Shown in pieces: positions 7,199-14,641 of a stretch of DNA of 33,516 bases. This DNA comes from Armatimonadota bacterium (GTDB lineage Bacteria > Armatimonadota > UBA5829 > DTJY01). Position 1 is the first letter of the stretch; each line of letters starts with the position of its first letter. Made by a program: the position numbers and the translations under genes. Location of the stretch: contig JANYKG010000100.1 of the NCBI GenBank assembly GCA_025358205.1, positions 1 to 33,516 of the forward strand, read 5' to 3'. The notes beneath the pieces were generated by a model. That model saw nothing but the letters and a program-made list of their open reading frames with translations, was not told where the DNA came from and ran no database searches.

Positions 7199-8356
7199 AT
7201 GGCTAAGGTAAAACCCGGTTTGGAAGTCCTGATTGATGAGCAGTTGGACCTTGTGAAGGGGAAGAGTGTCGGTCTCATCACCAACCACAGCGCAGTCACC
7301 GGCAACACCACGCACATCCTGGATGCTCTGCTGGCGGCCGGTGTCAACGTTACCGCGCTCTTCGGCCCAGAGCACGGTGTGCGAGGCGACGTTGCGGACG
7401 GCGATCATGTCGCGTCGTGCGTAGACCCGCGAACCGGCATCCCCATGCACAGCTTGTACGGCGGGATTGACAGGCCGACAGCGGAGATGCTGGAGGATGT
7501 GGACGTGCTGATTGACGATCTGCAGGACGTCGGCGCGCGGTTCTACACCTTCACCTACACCATGACCTACTGCATGCAGGCTGCTGCGGCGAACGGCAAG
7601 CAGTTCATAGTTCTCGACCGCCCGAACCCGGTGAACGGCGTCACGGTTGACGGCTGCGTGCTGGAGCCGGACTGCGCATCAGGCATCGGGCGTTACGCGA
7701 TTCCCGACCGACACGGCATGACAATCGGCGAAATGGCACGACTGTTCAATGATACACTAGACTTCGGGGCCGACCTCAACGTCGTGAAGTGCAAGGGATG
7801 GAATCGCGATATGTGGTGGGACGAGACCGGCCTGCACTGGGTCATGCCCTCGCCGAACCTGCCCACGCTTGAGAGCGCATTGGCCTTCACGATCACCTGC
7901 AACATCGAAGGGACACAGCTTTCCGAGGGGCGCGGAATGTGCAGACCGTTCGAGACGGTCGGCGCACCGTGGGTTGATGCCTATGCACTCGCGGACTACC
8001 TCAATGCGCTGGACCTGCCGGGTGTTCTGTTCCGTCCTGCGTGCTTCATCCCGCGTCTGTCGAAGCACGTGGGCGAGTCGTGTCGAGGTGTCCAGGTTCA
8101 TTTCACGGATCGGGATGCGGTTCAGACCGTTCGGACGGGCCTCCACATCGTGAAAGGTCTGCACGATCTACACCCTGACAAGTTCGAGTTTCGCCCGACG
8201 AACGAGGCCGGAAACAGCCATTTCGAGTTGGTGGTCGGAACCAAGCGGACCCGCAAAGAACTGGAAGCTGGTACACCGGTGGATGAGATCTACGCATCGT
8301 ACAAGCCTGCTCGCGATGAGTTCATGAAGCTGAGGGAGAAGTATCTGCTGTATTAG
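7199..8356 (+). CDS. NamZ-family (DUF1343) exo-beta-N-acetylmuramidase-like protein, copy 1
   Basis: This 385-residue member of DUF1343 belongs to the family in which B. subtilis NamZ removes terminal N-acetylmuramic acid from peptidoglycan fragments. The signature FGPEHGVRGD (E58 and H59, the presumed active site) is intact, as are DPRTG, DDLQDVGARFYT, LDRPNPVNG, RHGMTIGE, MPSPNLPT and EGTQLSEGRG. No signal peptide is visible at the N terminus, so the protein appears cytoplasmic. AAGGAG lies nine bases before the ATG, downstream of a promoter-like sequence and a heptamer array. A close paralogue lies 650 bases downstream. The enzyme activity is inferred from the family. Confidence 0.85.
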   Translation: MAKVKPGLEVLIDEQLDLVKGKSVGLITNHSAVTGNTTHILDALLAAGVNVTALFGPEHGVRGDVADGDHVASCVDPRTGIPMHSLYGGIDRPTAEMLEDVDVLIDDLQDVGARFYTFTYTMTYCMQAAAANGKQFIVLDRPNPVNGVTVDGCVLEPDCASGIGRYAIPDRHGMTIGEMARLFNDTLDFGADLNVVKCKGWNRDMWWDETGLHWVMPSPNLPTLESALAFTITCNIEGTQLSEGRGMCRPFETVGAPWVDAYALADYLNALDLPGVLFRPACFIPRLSKHVGESCRGVQVHFTDRDAVQTVRTGLHIVKGLHDLHPDKFEFRPTNEAGNSHFELVVGTKRTRKELEAGTPVDEIYASYKPARDEFMKLREKYLLY

Positions 8357-8412
8357 CGGATCGGACAGAGTAGCCGCATCCTTTATGGGTGCGCTCTGAT
8401 TTCACTGACGGC

Positions 8413-8477
8413 GATCTGAACCCGGAACGTCCGCCTAGGCGGACCGCACTGGATTCGGAAATCCAGTGCCAACATGG
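8413..8477 (+). repeat. Two-hairpin element, inverted pair, left unit
   Basis: The first hairpin is the perfect palindrome GTCCGCCTAGGCGGAC (8429-8444). The second has a perfect 10-bp stem, GCACTGGATT / AATCCAGTGC (8446-8455 with 8460-8469), around the loop CGGA. The unit matches the reverse complement of 8507-8572 over about 65 bases, including non-stem bases. Confidence 0.7.
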
Positions 8478-8506
8478 TGATGTGCTCTGCTGCAGATATC
8501 GGACGG

Positions 8507-8572
8507 CAAACGTTAGCTCGGGATCTCCGAATCCCGAGCACCGGCATAGCCGGACGTGGCAGGTTTCGTATC
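8507..8572 (-). repeat. Two-hairpin element, inverted pair, right unit
   Basis: This is the same element on the opposite strand. The stem GCTCGGGAT / ATCCCGAGC (8516-8524 with 8531-8539) and the smaller hairpin CCGGC-ATA-GCCGG (8541-8553) correspond to the two hairpins of the left unit. Both stems differ from the left unit by paired changes. About 29 bases separate the units. The 325-base stretch 8357-8681 holds this pair, a weak hairpin at 8368-8388 and the tRNA terminator, and I see no credible gene in it. Confidence 0.7.
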
Positions 8573-8640
8573 TGCGGCTACCTTTCGGCACTGGGGCGGT
8601 TCGTGCTAGAATACGTGGGCGAGGGGCTGGAAGACAAGAA

Positions 8641-8757
<117 letters not shown>

Positions 8758-8768
8758 AACCGGAGAGA

Positions 8769-8798
8769 ATTGTATCAGATAGTCTGGCCCAAAGTCAA
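8769..8798 (-). promoter_or_regulatory. Sigma-70-type promoter of tRNA-Ala
   Basis: On the minus strand, TTGACT (forward 8793-8798), an 18-base spacer and TACAAT (forward 8769-8774) stand 11 bases before the first tRNA base. Position and sequence both suit a strong tRNA promoter. Confidence 0.75.
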
Positions 8799-8808
8799 CT
8801 GAGAATGC

Positions 8809-8836
8809 ATGGTGAATAGTGAATGGTGAATGGTTG
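8809..8836. repeat. Heptamer array, 4 x 7 bp
   Basis: The units are ATGGTGA, ATAGTGA, ATGGTGA and ATGGTTG. The array lies in the 250-base gap between the tRNA promoter and the second NamZ-family gene. It shares the GTGA core with the arrays at 2494 and 12523 when those are read on the minus strand. Confidence 0.75.
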
Positions 8837-8910
8837 ATGGGGAGCTAGTTTTCGTGAATAGTCCCCAGATATCCCGATCGCGGTCGCGCTTTGAAAAACA
8901 ACCGGACGGA

Positions 8911-8940
8911 GAGTACGAATAAGAGTAAGAGTAAGAGTAA
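8911..8940. repeat. Hexamer array, 5 x 6 bp
   Basis: The units are GAGTAC, GAATAA and three times GAGTAA. The array is followed by a very GC-rich stretch (8941-8963) and lies about 70 bases before the second NamZ-family gene. Confidence 0.7.
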
Positions 8941-9007
8941 GCGGGCGCGGCGCGCATAGCGCCTTGGGAGTAAGATACACGAGCCAGTTTCGATAAAGGA
9001 GTTATGG

Positions 9008-10171
9008 ATGAGCAGAGTGAAACCCGGTCTGGAAGTATTGATTGAGCAGCAGATTGATCTCGTGAAGGGCAAGCGAGTTGGTTTGGTCACGAACCACAGT
9101 GCGGTTACCAGCGATGCGACGCACATTGTAGATGCCCTGCTTGCCGCGGGCGTGCAGATCACCGCGCTGTTCGGCCCGGAGCACGGCGTTTGGGGTCACG
9201 TGGCGGACGGAGCCGAGATCACGGACGGAACCGACCCGCGAACCGGCCTTCCCGCGTTCAGCTTGTACGGACCGACCAAGAAGCCCACGCCTGAGATGCT
9301 TGAGAACGTGGACGTCCTGGTCTACGATCTGCAGGACATTGGCGCGCGGTTCTACACCTTCACCTACACCATGTCCTACTGCCTCCAGGCGTGCGCGGAA
9401 GCCGGGATACCGTACATCGTGCTCGATCGTCCGAACCCCGTGAACGGCATCGCGGTTGAAGGGAACATCCTGGATACCGAGTTCTCGTCGTTTGTCGGTC
9501 TGCACCCCATTCCTATCCGCCACGGCATGACCATCGGCGAACTTGCCACGCTCTTCAACACCGAGTACGGCTTCGGCGCGGACCTGACCGTTGTACAGTG
9601 CCAGGGCTGGTCGCGGGGCATGTGGTTCGAGGAGACCGGTCTGCCGTGGGTGATGCCGTCGCCCAACATGCCGACCATCGAGGCCGCGATACTCTACACC
9701 GGTATCTGCTACATCGAAGGAACCAACGTCTCCGAGGCGCGCGGAACCAGCAAGCCGTTCGAGATGGCAGGCGCACCGTGGGCGGACGCGTACAAGATGG
9801 CGGATTATCTGAATGCGTTGGCGCTTCCAGGCGTGCGCTTTAGGCCGGTTCACTTCATCCCGAGTGCGTCGAAGCATCAAGGAGCGGCGTGCAGCGGCGT
9901 GCAGGTTCACATGATGGATCGAGATGCGTTACGGTCAACGGTCGAGATCGGCATGCACCTCATCAAGGCGCTGCAGGACCTTCACCCCAGTGACTTCCAG
10001 TTCCGCACACCCAGCGCATCCGGCAAAGCGTTTTTCGATCTGCTGGCAGGGACGGACAAGACGCGGCTGGCCATAGCGGCAGGTGTGCCGATCAACGACA
10101 TCCTGGCGTCATGGACGGATGAACTGAACGCCTTCAAGCAGGTTCGACAGAAGTATCTGCTGTACGTCTGA
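9008..10171 (+). CDS. NamZ-family (DUF1343) protein, copy 2
   Basis: This 387-residue paralogue of the protein at 7199 has well over half its residues identical by eye and collinear motifs: FGPEHG (E58, H59), DPRTG, YDLQDIGARFYT, LDRPNPVNG, RHGMTIGE, MPSPNMPT and EGTNVSEARG. Right after the presumed catalytic Glu-His the sequence is VWGH, where copy 1 has VRGD, so the active-site surroundings have diverged. No signal peptide is visible. AAGGAG lies five bases before the ATG. The copies probably arose by tandem duplication, with the tRNA and repeats now between them. The substrate may differ from that of copy 1. Confidence 0.85.
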   Translation: MSRVKPGLEVLIEQQIDLVKGKRVGLVTNHSAVTSDATHIVDALLAAGVQITALFGPEHGVWGHVADGAEITDGTDPRTGLPAFSLYGPTKKPTPEMLENVDVLVYDLQDIGARFYTFTYTMSYCLQACAEAGIPYIVLDRPNPVNGIAVEGNILDTEFSSFVGLHPIPIRHGMTIGELATLFNTEYGFGADLTVVQCQGWSRGMWFEETGLPWVMPSPNMPTIEAAILYTGICYIEGTNVSEARGTSKPFEMAGAPWADAYKMADYLNALALPGVRFRPVHFIPSASKHQGAACSGVQVHMMDRDALRSTVEIGMHLIKALQDLHPSDFQFRTPSASGKAFFDLLAGTDKTRLAIAAGVPINDILASWTDELNAFKQVRQKYLLYV

Positions 10172-10188
10172 ATCGAGAATGGTCTAGA

Positions 10189-10222
10189 AGGGCGGCTTCC
10201 GGTCTGTGGAGGTCGCCTTTTC
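10189..10222 (+). terminator. Rho-independent terminator after the second NamZ-family gene
   Basis: GGCGGCTTCC (10191-10200) pairs with GGAGGTCGCC (10208-10217), 10 bp including two G-T pairs, around the loop GGTCTGT. TTTT follows at once. Confidence 0.8.
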
Positions 10223-10235
10223 TGCGCGTAAGGCC

Positions 10236-10265
10236 TTGTTGGAAGGCCGCATTTTGTGCTATAAG
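10236..10265 (+). promoter_or_regulatory. Candidate promoter for the HEPN gene
   Basis: TTGTTG (10236-10241), 18 bases and TATAAG (10260-10265) give a leader of about 120 bases before the HEPN gene. The -35 region overlaps a small hairpin (GGCCTT / AAGGCC, 10232-10248) followed by GCATTTT, which could instead be a second terminator. Confidence 0.45.
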
Positions 10266-10389
10266 TAGGCCGTGGCTGAAACTCCTTTTCTGTGCCAGGA
10301 TATCATCTCTGCAAAGTGGGGTAAATTGGGTAGAGAGAAGCGGATCGAAGCGCCGTTCAGGGCGCTGACGCTCACGGAAGGACGTAGCA

Positions 10390-10785
10390 TTGGAAAAAGG
10401 TGGGTTGGCATCACGAAGACAGGTACAGGCGTTCTGGTCGCAGTCCCGCGCGGACTTCGCGACTGCCCTCACGCTGATGGATGCGGGCGTCTACTATGCC
10501 AGTGTGTTCTTCAGCCAGCAGACTGCGGAGAAGGCGTTGAAGGCAGCGGTCCTGCGGCATGCCAACAAGTTGCCAAGAGGTCATCACCTGATCCAGATGG
10601 CCGACATGGTGGAGGCTCCGCTGGACGTGATGAACGCCGCCGCCGAACTGAATGCCGAATTCCTGACGACCAGGAATCCGGAGATGGTGGAAGGTGTACC
10701 AGCGCAGATGTACGATAAGAAATCCGCTCGGCTGCATATAAAGGCCGCAAAAGTGGTTCTCGACTGGGTCAAGAGCACCATCTGA
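10390..10785 (+). CDS. HEPN-domain protein
   Basis: This 131-residue helical protein has the HEPN signature: WSQSRADFATALTLMDAG, YYASVFFSQQTAEKALKA, then GHHLIQMAD at the place where the family usually has HDL. Such proteins commonly pair with an MNT nucleotidyltransferase as a toxin-antitoxin or nucleotide-binding pair, but no MNT gene is adjacent. The clear R-x4-6-H RNase motif of toxic HEPN proteins is not evident. The start is TTG at 10390 behind GGAAGGA. A second TTG at 10405 behind AAGGTGGG is equally possible. It stands 35 bases before the FGGY kinase gene. Confidence 0.7.
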   Translation: MEKGGLASRRQVQAFWSQSRADFATALTLMDAGVYYASVFFSQQTAEKALKAAVLRHANKLPRGHHLIQMADMVEAPLDVMNAAAELNAEFLTTRNPEMVEGVPAQMYDKKSARLHIKAAKVVLDWVKSTI

Positions 10786-10820
10786 CCTTCAACTTCACGT
10801 TATCATGAAAGGGATTGTTC

Positions 10821-12353
10821 ATGGCTTACTTGCTTGGTATTGACATCGGAACCAGTGGAACGAAGACTATTCTGATAGAGGAGACCGGCAGAGTGGTCGC
10901 CACCGCCACGGATACCTACGCGCTCAGCACGCCTAAACCGCTTTGGGCGGAGCAGGAACCGGAGGACTGGTGGCAGGCGACTGTTTCCACGGTTCGGACG
11001 GTTCTGCAGGATTCCGGCATAGACCCGGCGGAGATCAACGGCATCGGGCTGTCAGGCCAGATGCACGGTGCGGTTTTCCTGGACGACCGCAATCAGGTCA
11101 TTAGGCCGAGCATACTCTGGTGCGACCAGCGGACCGGCGCTGAGTGCAAGTGGATAACGGAAACCATTGGCCGGGACAAGGTTATCGAGCTGACCAGCAA
11201 CCCAGTGTTGACGGGATTCACCGCGGGCAAGATCGTGTGGCTGCGGAACAATGAGCCGGAAGCTTACGCACGAACACGGAAGGTGTTGCTGCCGAAGGAC
11301 TACATAAGGTTTCGGCTGACGGGCGAGTTTGCTGGAGAGGTGTCCGACGCGTCAGGCACGTCACTCTTCAATGTGACGAAGCGCAAGTGGGCGGACGAGA
11401 TGCTTGACGGCACCGGTATACCGCGCGAATGGATGCCTGAGGTTTACGAATCCCAGGAGGTCTCGGGCGTGATTGCCGAGGACGTGGCTGGGCTGACGGG
11501 TTTGAAGGCAGGGACGCCGGTTGTTGGCGGCGGCGGCGATCAGGCGGCTGGTGCGGTTGGAAGCGGAGTTGTGGAGAGCGGTATCATTTCGTCAACTGTC
11601 GGCACCTCTGGCGTGGTGTTCGCGTTCGCGGACAAGCCTGTCGTGGACCCCAGCCTGCGAGTCCATACGTTCTGCCACGCGGTGCCCGGCAAGTGGCACG
11701 TGATGGGCGTCATGCTATCGGCGGGCGGCTCGTTGCGCTGGTACAGGGACACGTTCTGCGGGCCGGAGATGGCTGAGGCGAAAGCGAACGGCAGCGAGGT
11801 GTACGACGCTATCTCGGCGCAGGTTGCGGATGTTGAGCCGGGGTGTGAAGGTCTTATCTTCCTGCCGTACCTGACCGGCGAACGAACCCCTTACCCCGAT
11901 CCGAACGCGCGCGGAGTCTTCTTCGGAATGACTCTCCGGCACGACAAACGGCACTTCGCTCGGTCGGTCTATGAAGGTGTAGCCTACGGTTTGCGGGATT
12001 CATTTGAGATTCTCGGCGAAATGCAGGTTCCCATCAACCAGGTGCGCGCTTCCGGCGGCGGCGCACGAAGCGCGGTGTGGCGGCAGATTCAGGCCGATAT
12101 CACCGGCAGAGAGCACGTCCTTATCAACGTGGACGAGGGGCCAGCGTTCGGCGTTGCGCTTCTGGCGGGCGTTGGAACCGGCGTGTATCCCAGCGTGGAG
12201 GATGCCTGCCGAAGCACGATCAAAGTGGTTTCGTCAACCAAGGCCGACGCCGCCCAGAAAGCTTCGTATGATCGCTACTATTCGGTATACCGCTCTCTCT
12301 ACCCGGCGGTCAAAGACCAGTTTGAGGCGGTCTCTCAGATAGTCGCGGAGTAG
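10821..12353 (+). CDS. xylB: FGGY-family carbohydrate kinase, xylulokinase-like
   Basis: This 510-residue kinase has the two actin-like FGGY domains. Motifs in order are GIDIGTSGTKT (phosphate 1), LSGQMHG, WCDQRT, LPKDYIRFRLTGE, GGGGDQAAGAVG with the catalytic Asp, TVGTSG, LPYLTGERTPYPD, and the adenosine-site SGGGARSAVWRQIQAD. These are most like xylulokinase, which phosphorylates D-xylulose with ATP, but FGGY substrates are hard to assign and no xylose isomerase or transporter is present. AAAGGGA lies six bases before the ATG. An upstream TTG at 10815 is less likely. The ROK kinase gene starts three bases past the stop, so the two are an operon. Confidence 0.87.
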   Translation: MAYLLGIDIGTSGTKTILIEETGRVVATATDTYALSTPKPLWAEQEPEDWWQATVSTVRTVLQDSGIDPAEINGIGLSGQMHGAVFLDDRNQVIRPSILWCDQRTGAECKWITETIGRDKVIELTSNPVLTGFTAGKIVWLRNNEPEAYARTRKVLLPKDYIRFRLTGEFAGEVSDASGTSLFNVTKRKWADEMLDGTGIPREWMPEVYESQEVSGVIAEDVAGLTGLKAGTPVVGGGGDQAAGAVGSGVVESGIISSTVGTSGVVFAFADKPVVDPSLRVHTFCHAVPGKWHVMGVMLSAGGSLRWYRDTFCGPEMAEAKANGSEVYDAISAQVADVEPGCEGLIFLPYLTGERTPYPDPNARGVFFGMTLRHDKRHFARSVYEGVAYGLRDSFEILGEMQVPINQVRASGGGARSAVWRQIQADITGREHVLINVDEGPAFGVALLAGVGTGVYPSVEDACRSTIKVVSSTKADAAQKASYDRYYSVYRSLYPAVKDQFEAVSQIVAE

Positions 12354-12356
12354 TCA

Positions 12357-13358
12357 ATGAATGACTCCTTGCACGTGTTGGGCATAGACATTGGCGGGAC
12401 GAAAACCATCGTTGCCATTGCCGATAACAACGGAGCGATCATCGCACAGGATCGGATCAACACGCCTCGCGAACAAGGGCCATCCGTTGTCCTTGCGTCT
12501 ATCGAAAAGGCGCTCCGCGGTCTAATCACGCGTCACCCATTACGTATCACGTCCATCGGCATCGGGTGCGGAGGTCCGCTTGATCGCGAGCGAGGTGTGA
12601 TTCTCACTGCGCCGAACCTGCCCGGGTGGGAGAATCTGGATCTTTGCGAGCATTTTGAAGGCTTGTTCGGTGTGCCCGCGTACTTGGATAACGACGTCAA
12701 CCTCATGGCTCTTGGTGAAGCGCGGTATGGCGCGGGTATCGGCGTTGACTACATGACCTATTTCAACATCGGCACCGGCATTGGCGGAGGGATTGTCATA
12801 GGTGAGCGTCTGTATCGCGGATGTGGAAACGCGGGGGAGTTTGGCCACCAGATCATCCTGCCGGACGGCCCGGAGTGTACCTGCGGTAAACATGGATGTC
12901 TGGAGTCGCTCTGCTCTGGAACGGCCATCGCTCGTCGGGCGCGCGAGTACCTGCAGATGCCAGAGAATTCCGCTAGCCTCATCCTTAGCGTGGCAAGAGG
13001 TATTCAGGCGGTCACGGCTCATCACATTGCAGAGGCCGCGAGGGCAGGGGACGAACTGGCCCAGCGCATTTGGCGTGAGACCGGCACATATCTGGGTCTG
13101 GGCGTAGCGAATGTGATCAGCATTCTGAATCCCCGGCTGGTGGTTCTTGGCGGCGGAGTGATGGAGGCGGGCGATCTGCTGATGGAACCTATCAGGCAGA
13201 CGGTACAGGATCGCGCGATGACGCAACTGGCGGCGGACGCGGAGATAGTCACTGGCAGACTGGGCGATCAAGCAGGTATTGTGGGCGCGGTCAGTCTGGC
13301 GCTCGAAGGCGAACATGATGAAGATCCATCAAGAGGAAAATGGATCGCTCTTGGCTGA
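12357..13358 (+). CDS. ROK-family sugar kinase (glucokinase-like)
   Basis: This 333-residue ROK kinase contains the ATP-phosphate motif GIDIGGTKT, the catalytic Asp in LDNDVN (D113), GTGIGGGIV, the sugar-binding GEFGH (E161, H164) and the zinc site CTCGKHGC (C174, C176, C181). It should phosphorylate glucose or a related hexose such as GlcNAc, ManNAc or MurNAc. The exact sugar cannot be read. The start overlaps the ribosome-binding region GGAG at the end of the xylulokinase-like gene. A heptamer array falls inside the coding region (12523-12550) and encodes about residues 56-65 (LITRHPLRIT), a surface stretch between the first helix and the core strand. The C terminus is short and charged. 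Confidence 0.88.
   Translation: MNDSLHVLGIDIGGTKTIVAIADNNGAIIAQDRINTPREQGPSVVLASIEKALRGLITRHPLRITSIGIGCGGPLDRERGVILTAPNLPGWENLDLCEHFEGLFGVPAYLDNDVNLMALGEARYGAGIGVDYMTYFNIGTGIGGGIVIGERLYRGCGNAGEFGHQIILPDGPECTCGKHGCLESLCSGTAIARRAREYLQMPENSASLILSVARGIQAVTAHHIAEAARAGDELAQRIWRETGTYLGLGVANVISILNPRLVVLGGGVMEAGDLLMEPIRQTVQDRAMTQLAADAEIVTGRLGDQAGIVGAVSLALEGEHDEDPSRGKWIALG
12523..12550. repeat. Heptamer array inside the ROK kinase gene, 4 x 7 bp
   Basis: The units are TAATCAC, GCGTCAC, CCATTAC and GTATCAC, that is GTGATAC, GTAATGG, GTGACGC and GTGATTA on the minus strand. Period and copy number equal those of the intergenic arrays, but the array is translated. Twenty-eight bases is not a multiple of three, so a clean insertion would have needed a compensating change. 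Confidence 0.6.
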
Positions 13359-13407
13359 TTATGAATAGAAAGCAATGAGGCTTTCAAAATGAAGTGGAGA
13401 GGAAACT

Positions 13408-14523
13408 ATGATAGTTGGAACCCCGAAGGAAATCAAAGCAGATGAGTATCGTGTGGCGATGGCGCCCGCAGGCGTGGAACAACTCAAGAAGGCCGGTCAC
13501 AGCGTTCTTATTGAGTGCGGCGCCGGCGTAGGTACGGGTATATCGGACGACGTGTATCGTGAAGCCGGAGCGGAGATAGTGGATGCCGCTGCGGAGGTAT
13601 ATGCACGGTCGGATATGATTGTGAAGGTGAAGGAACCGATTGCGTGTGAGTATGATCTCATCCGCTCAGGCCAGATAGTTTTCACGTATTTTCACTTCGC
13701 TGCCAGTGAAGAGCTGACGCGCGCTATGATGAAGACGGGCGCTATCTGTGTGGCCTATGAAACCATACAACTCGCGGATGGTACGCTCCCACTGCTCACA
13801 CCCATGAGCGAAGTGGCCGGGCGTATGGCGGTTCAGGAAGGCGCAAAGTACCTGGAGAGACCGATGGAAGGCCGGGGTATACTGCTCGCGGGCGTCCCCG
13901 GCGTTCCACCTGCGCACGTCGTAATCCTCGGAGCGGGGATAGTCGGCGCAAATGCCGCGAAGATTGCAGCAGGCATTGGCGCGAACGTCACTATCCTGGA
14001 CATCAATCTCGAGAGACTTCGGTATCTGGACGACGTGATGCCCAAGAACGTCACCACGCTCTACTCCAACGCCTATACCATTCGCGATATGCTGCGGATG
14101 GCGGACTTGCTGATTGGCGCTGTTCTGCTCAGGGGAGCCAAGGCGCCTGTGCTGGTGACGCGTGAGATGCTGAAGCTGATGAAGCCTGGGTCGGTGATCG
14201 TGGACGTGGCGGTTGACCAGGGCGGGTGTATCGAGACTATCCGGCCAACCACGCACAGCCAGCCGACGTACATCGTAGACGGCGTGGTTCACTACGGTGT
14301 GGCGAACATGCCGGGTGCGGTGGCCGGAACATCTACCTATGCTCTTACCAATGAGACCACCAGATACATGCTGCAGATTGCCAACAAGGGGTTCCCCAAA
14401 GCGATGATTGACAATCCCGCGCTCAGAGCCGGGTTGAACATAGTCGGTGGAAAGGTGACATTTCCTGAAGTCGCAGCGACGTTTGGGCTTGAGTGTACTC
14501 CAGTTGATATCATGATAAGCTAG
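13408..14523 (+). CDS. ald: Alanine dehydrogenase
   Basis: This 371-residue enzyme interconverts L-alanine and pyruvate plus ammonia with NAD, in the cytoplasm and usually as a hexamer. Substrate and catalytic residues are in register with characterised enzymes: R15 in DEYRVA, K75 in KVKEP, H96 in YFHFA, and the Asp of VDVAVDQGG near 270. The Rossmann motif GAGIVG starts near residue 175. The length is that of the family. GAGAGGAAAC lies just before the ATG, and a short hairpin (AAAGC / GCTTT) precedes it. It stands 49 bases after the ROK kinase and is read in the same direction. The converging motB gene lies beyond. Confidence 0.95.
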   Translation: MIVGTPKEIKADEYRVAMAPAGVEQLKKAGHSVLIECGAGVGTGISDDVYREAGAEIVDAAAEVYARSDMIVKVKEPIACEYDLIRSGQIVFTYFHFAASEELTRAMMKTGAICVAYETIQLADGTLPLLTPMSEVAGRMAVQEGAKYLERPMEGRGILLAGVPGVPPAHVVILGAGIVGANAAKIAAGIGANVTILDINLERLRYLDDVMPKNVTTLYSNAYTIRDMLRMADLLIGAVLLRGAKAPVLVTREMLKLMKPGSVIVDVAVDQGGCIETIRPTTHSQPTYIVDGVVHYGVANMPGAVAGTSTYALTNETTRYMLQIANKGFPKAMIDNPALRAGLNIVGGKVTFPEVAATFGLECTPVDIMIS

Positions 14524-14585
14524 CAATAGGTGGCAGAGCCGGAGGGGTTAGGTCCTCGATGGCGGGTGTGAAAGTGAGAAAGTCA

Positions 14586-14615
14586 GATGCCCTTGCCTCA
14601 GTTGGGGAGGGCATC
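14586..14615. terminator. Possible bidirectional terminator between ald and motB
   Basis: GATGCCCT (14586-14593) pairs with AGGGCATC (14608-14615) between two converging genes. On the plus strand it is followed by GTTGTTCGT and on the minus strand by TGACTTTCTC, so both T-runs are poor. Confidence 0.4.
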
Positions 14616-14641
14616 GTTGTTCGTGGCGTAAAAGCAGGCAG

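Noticed and set aside
9002-9910. 302-residue open frame on the minus strand opposite the second NamZ-family gene
   Set aside because: It is an antisense shadow of a conserved protein, and parts of the same antisense pattern recur opposite copy 1, as expected from duplication of the sense gene.
10272-10718. 148-residue plus-strand frame overlapping the HEPN gene
   Set aside because: The HEPN frame has family motifs. This one has none and begins inside the leader.
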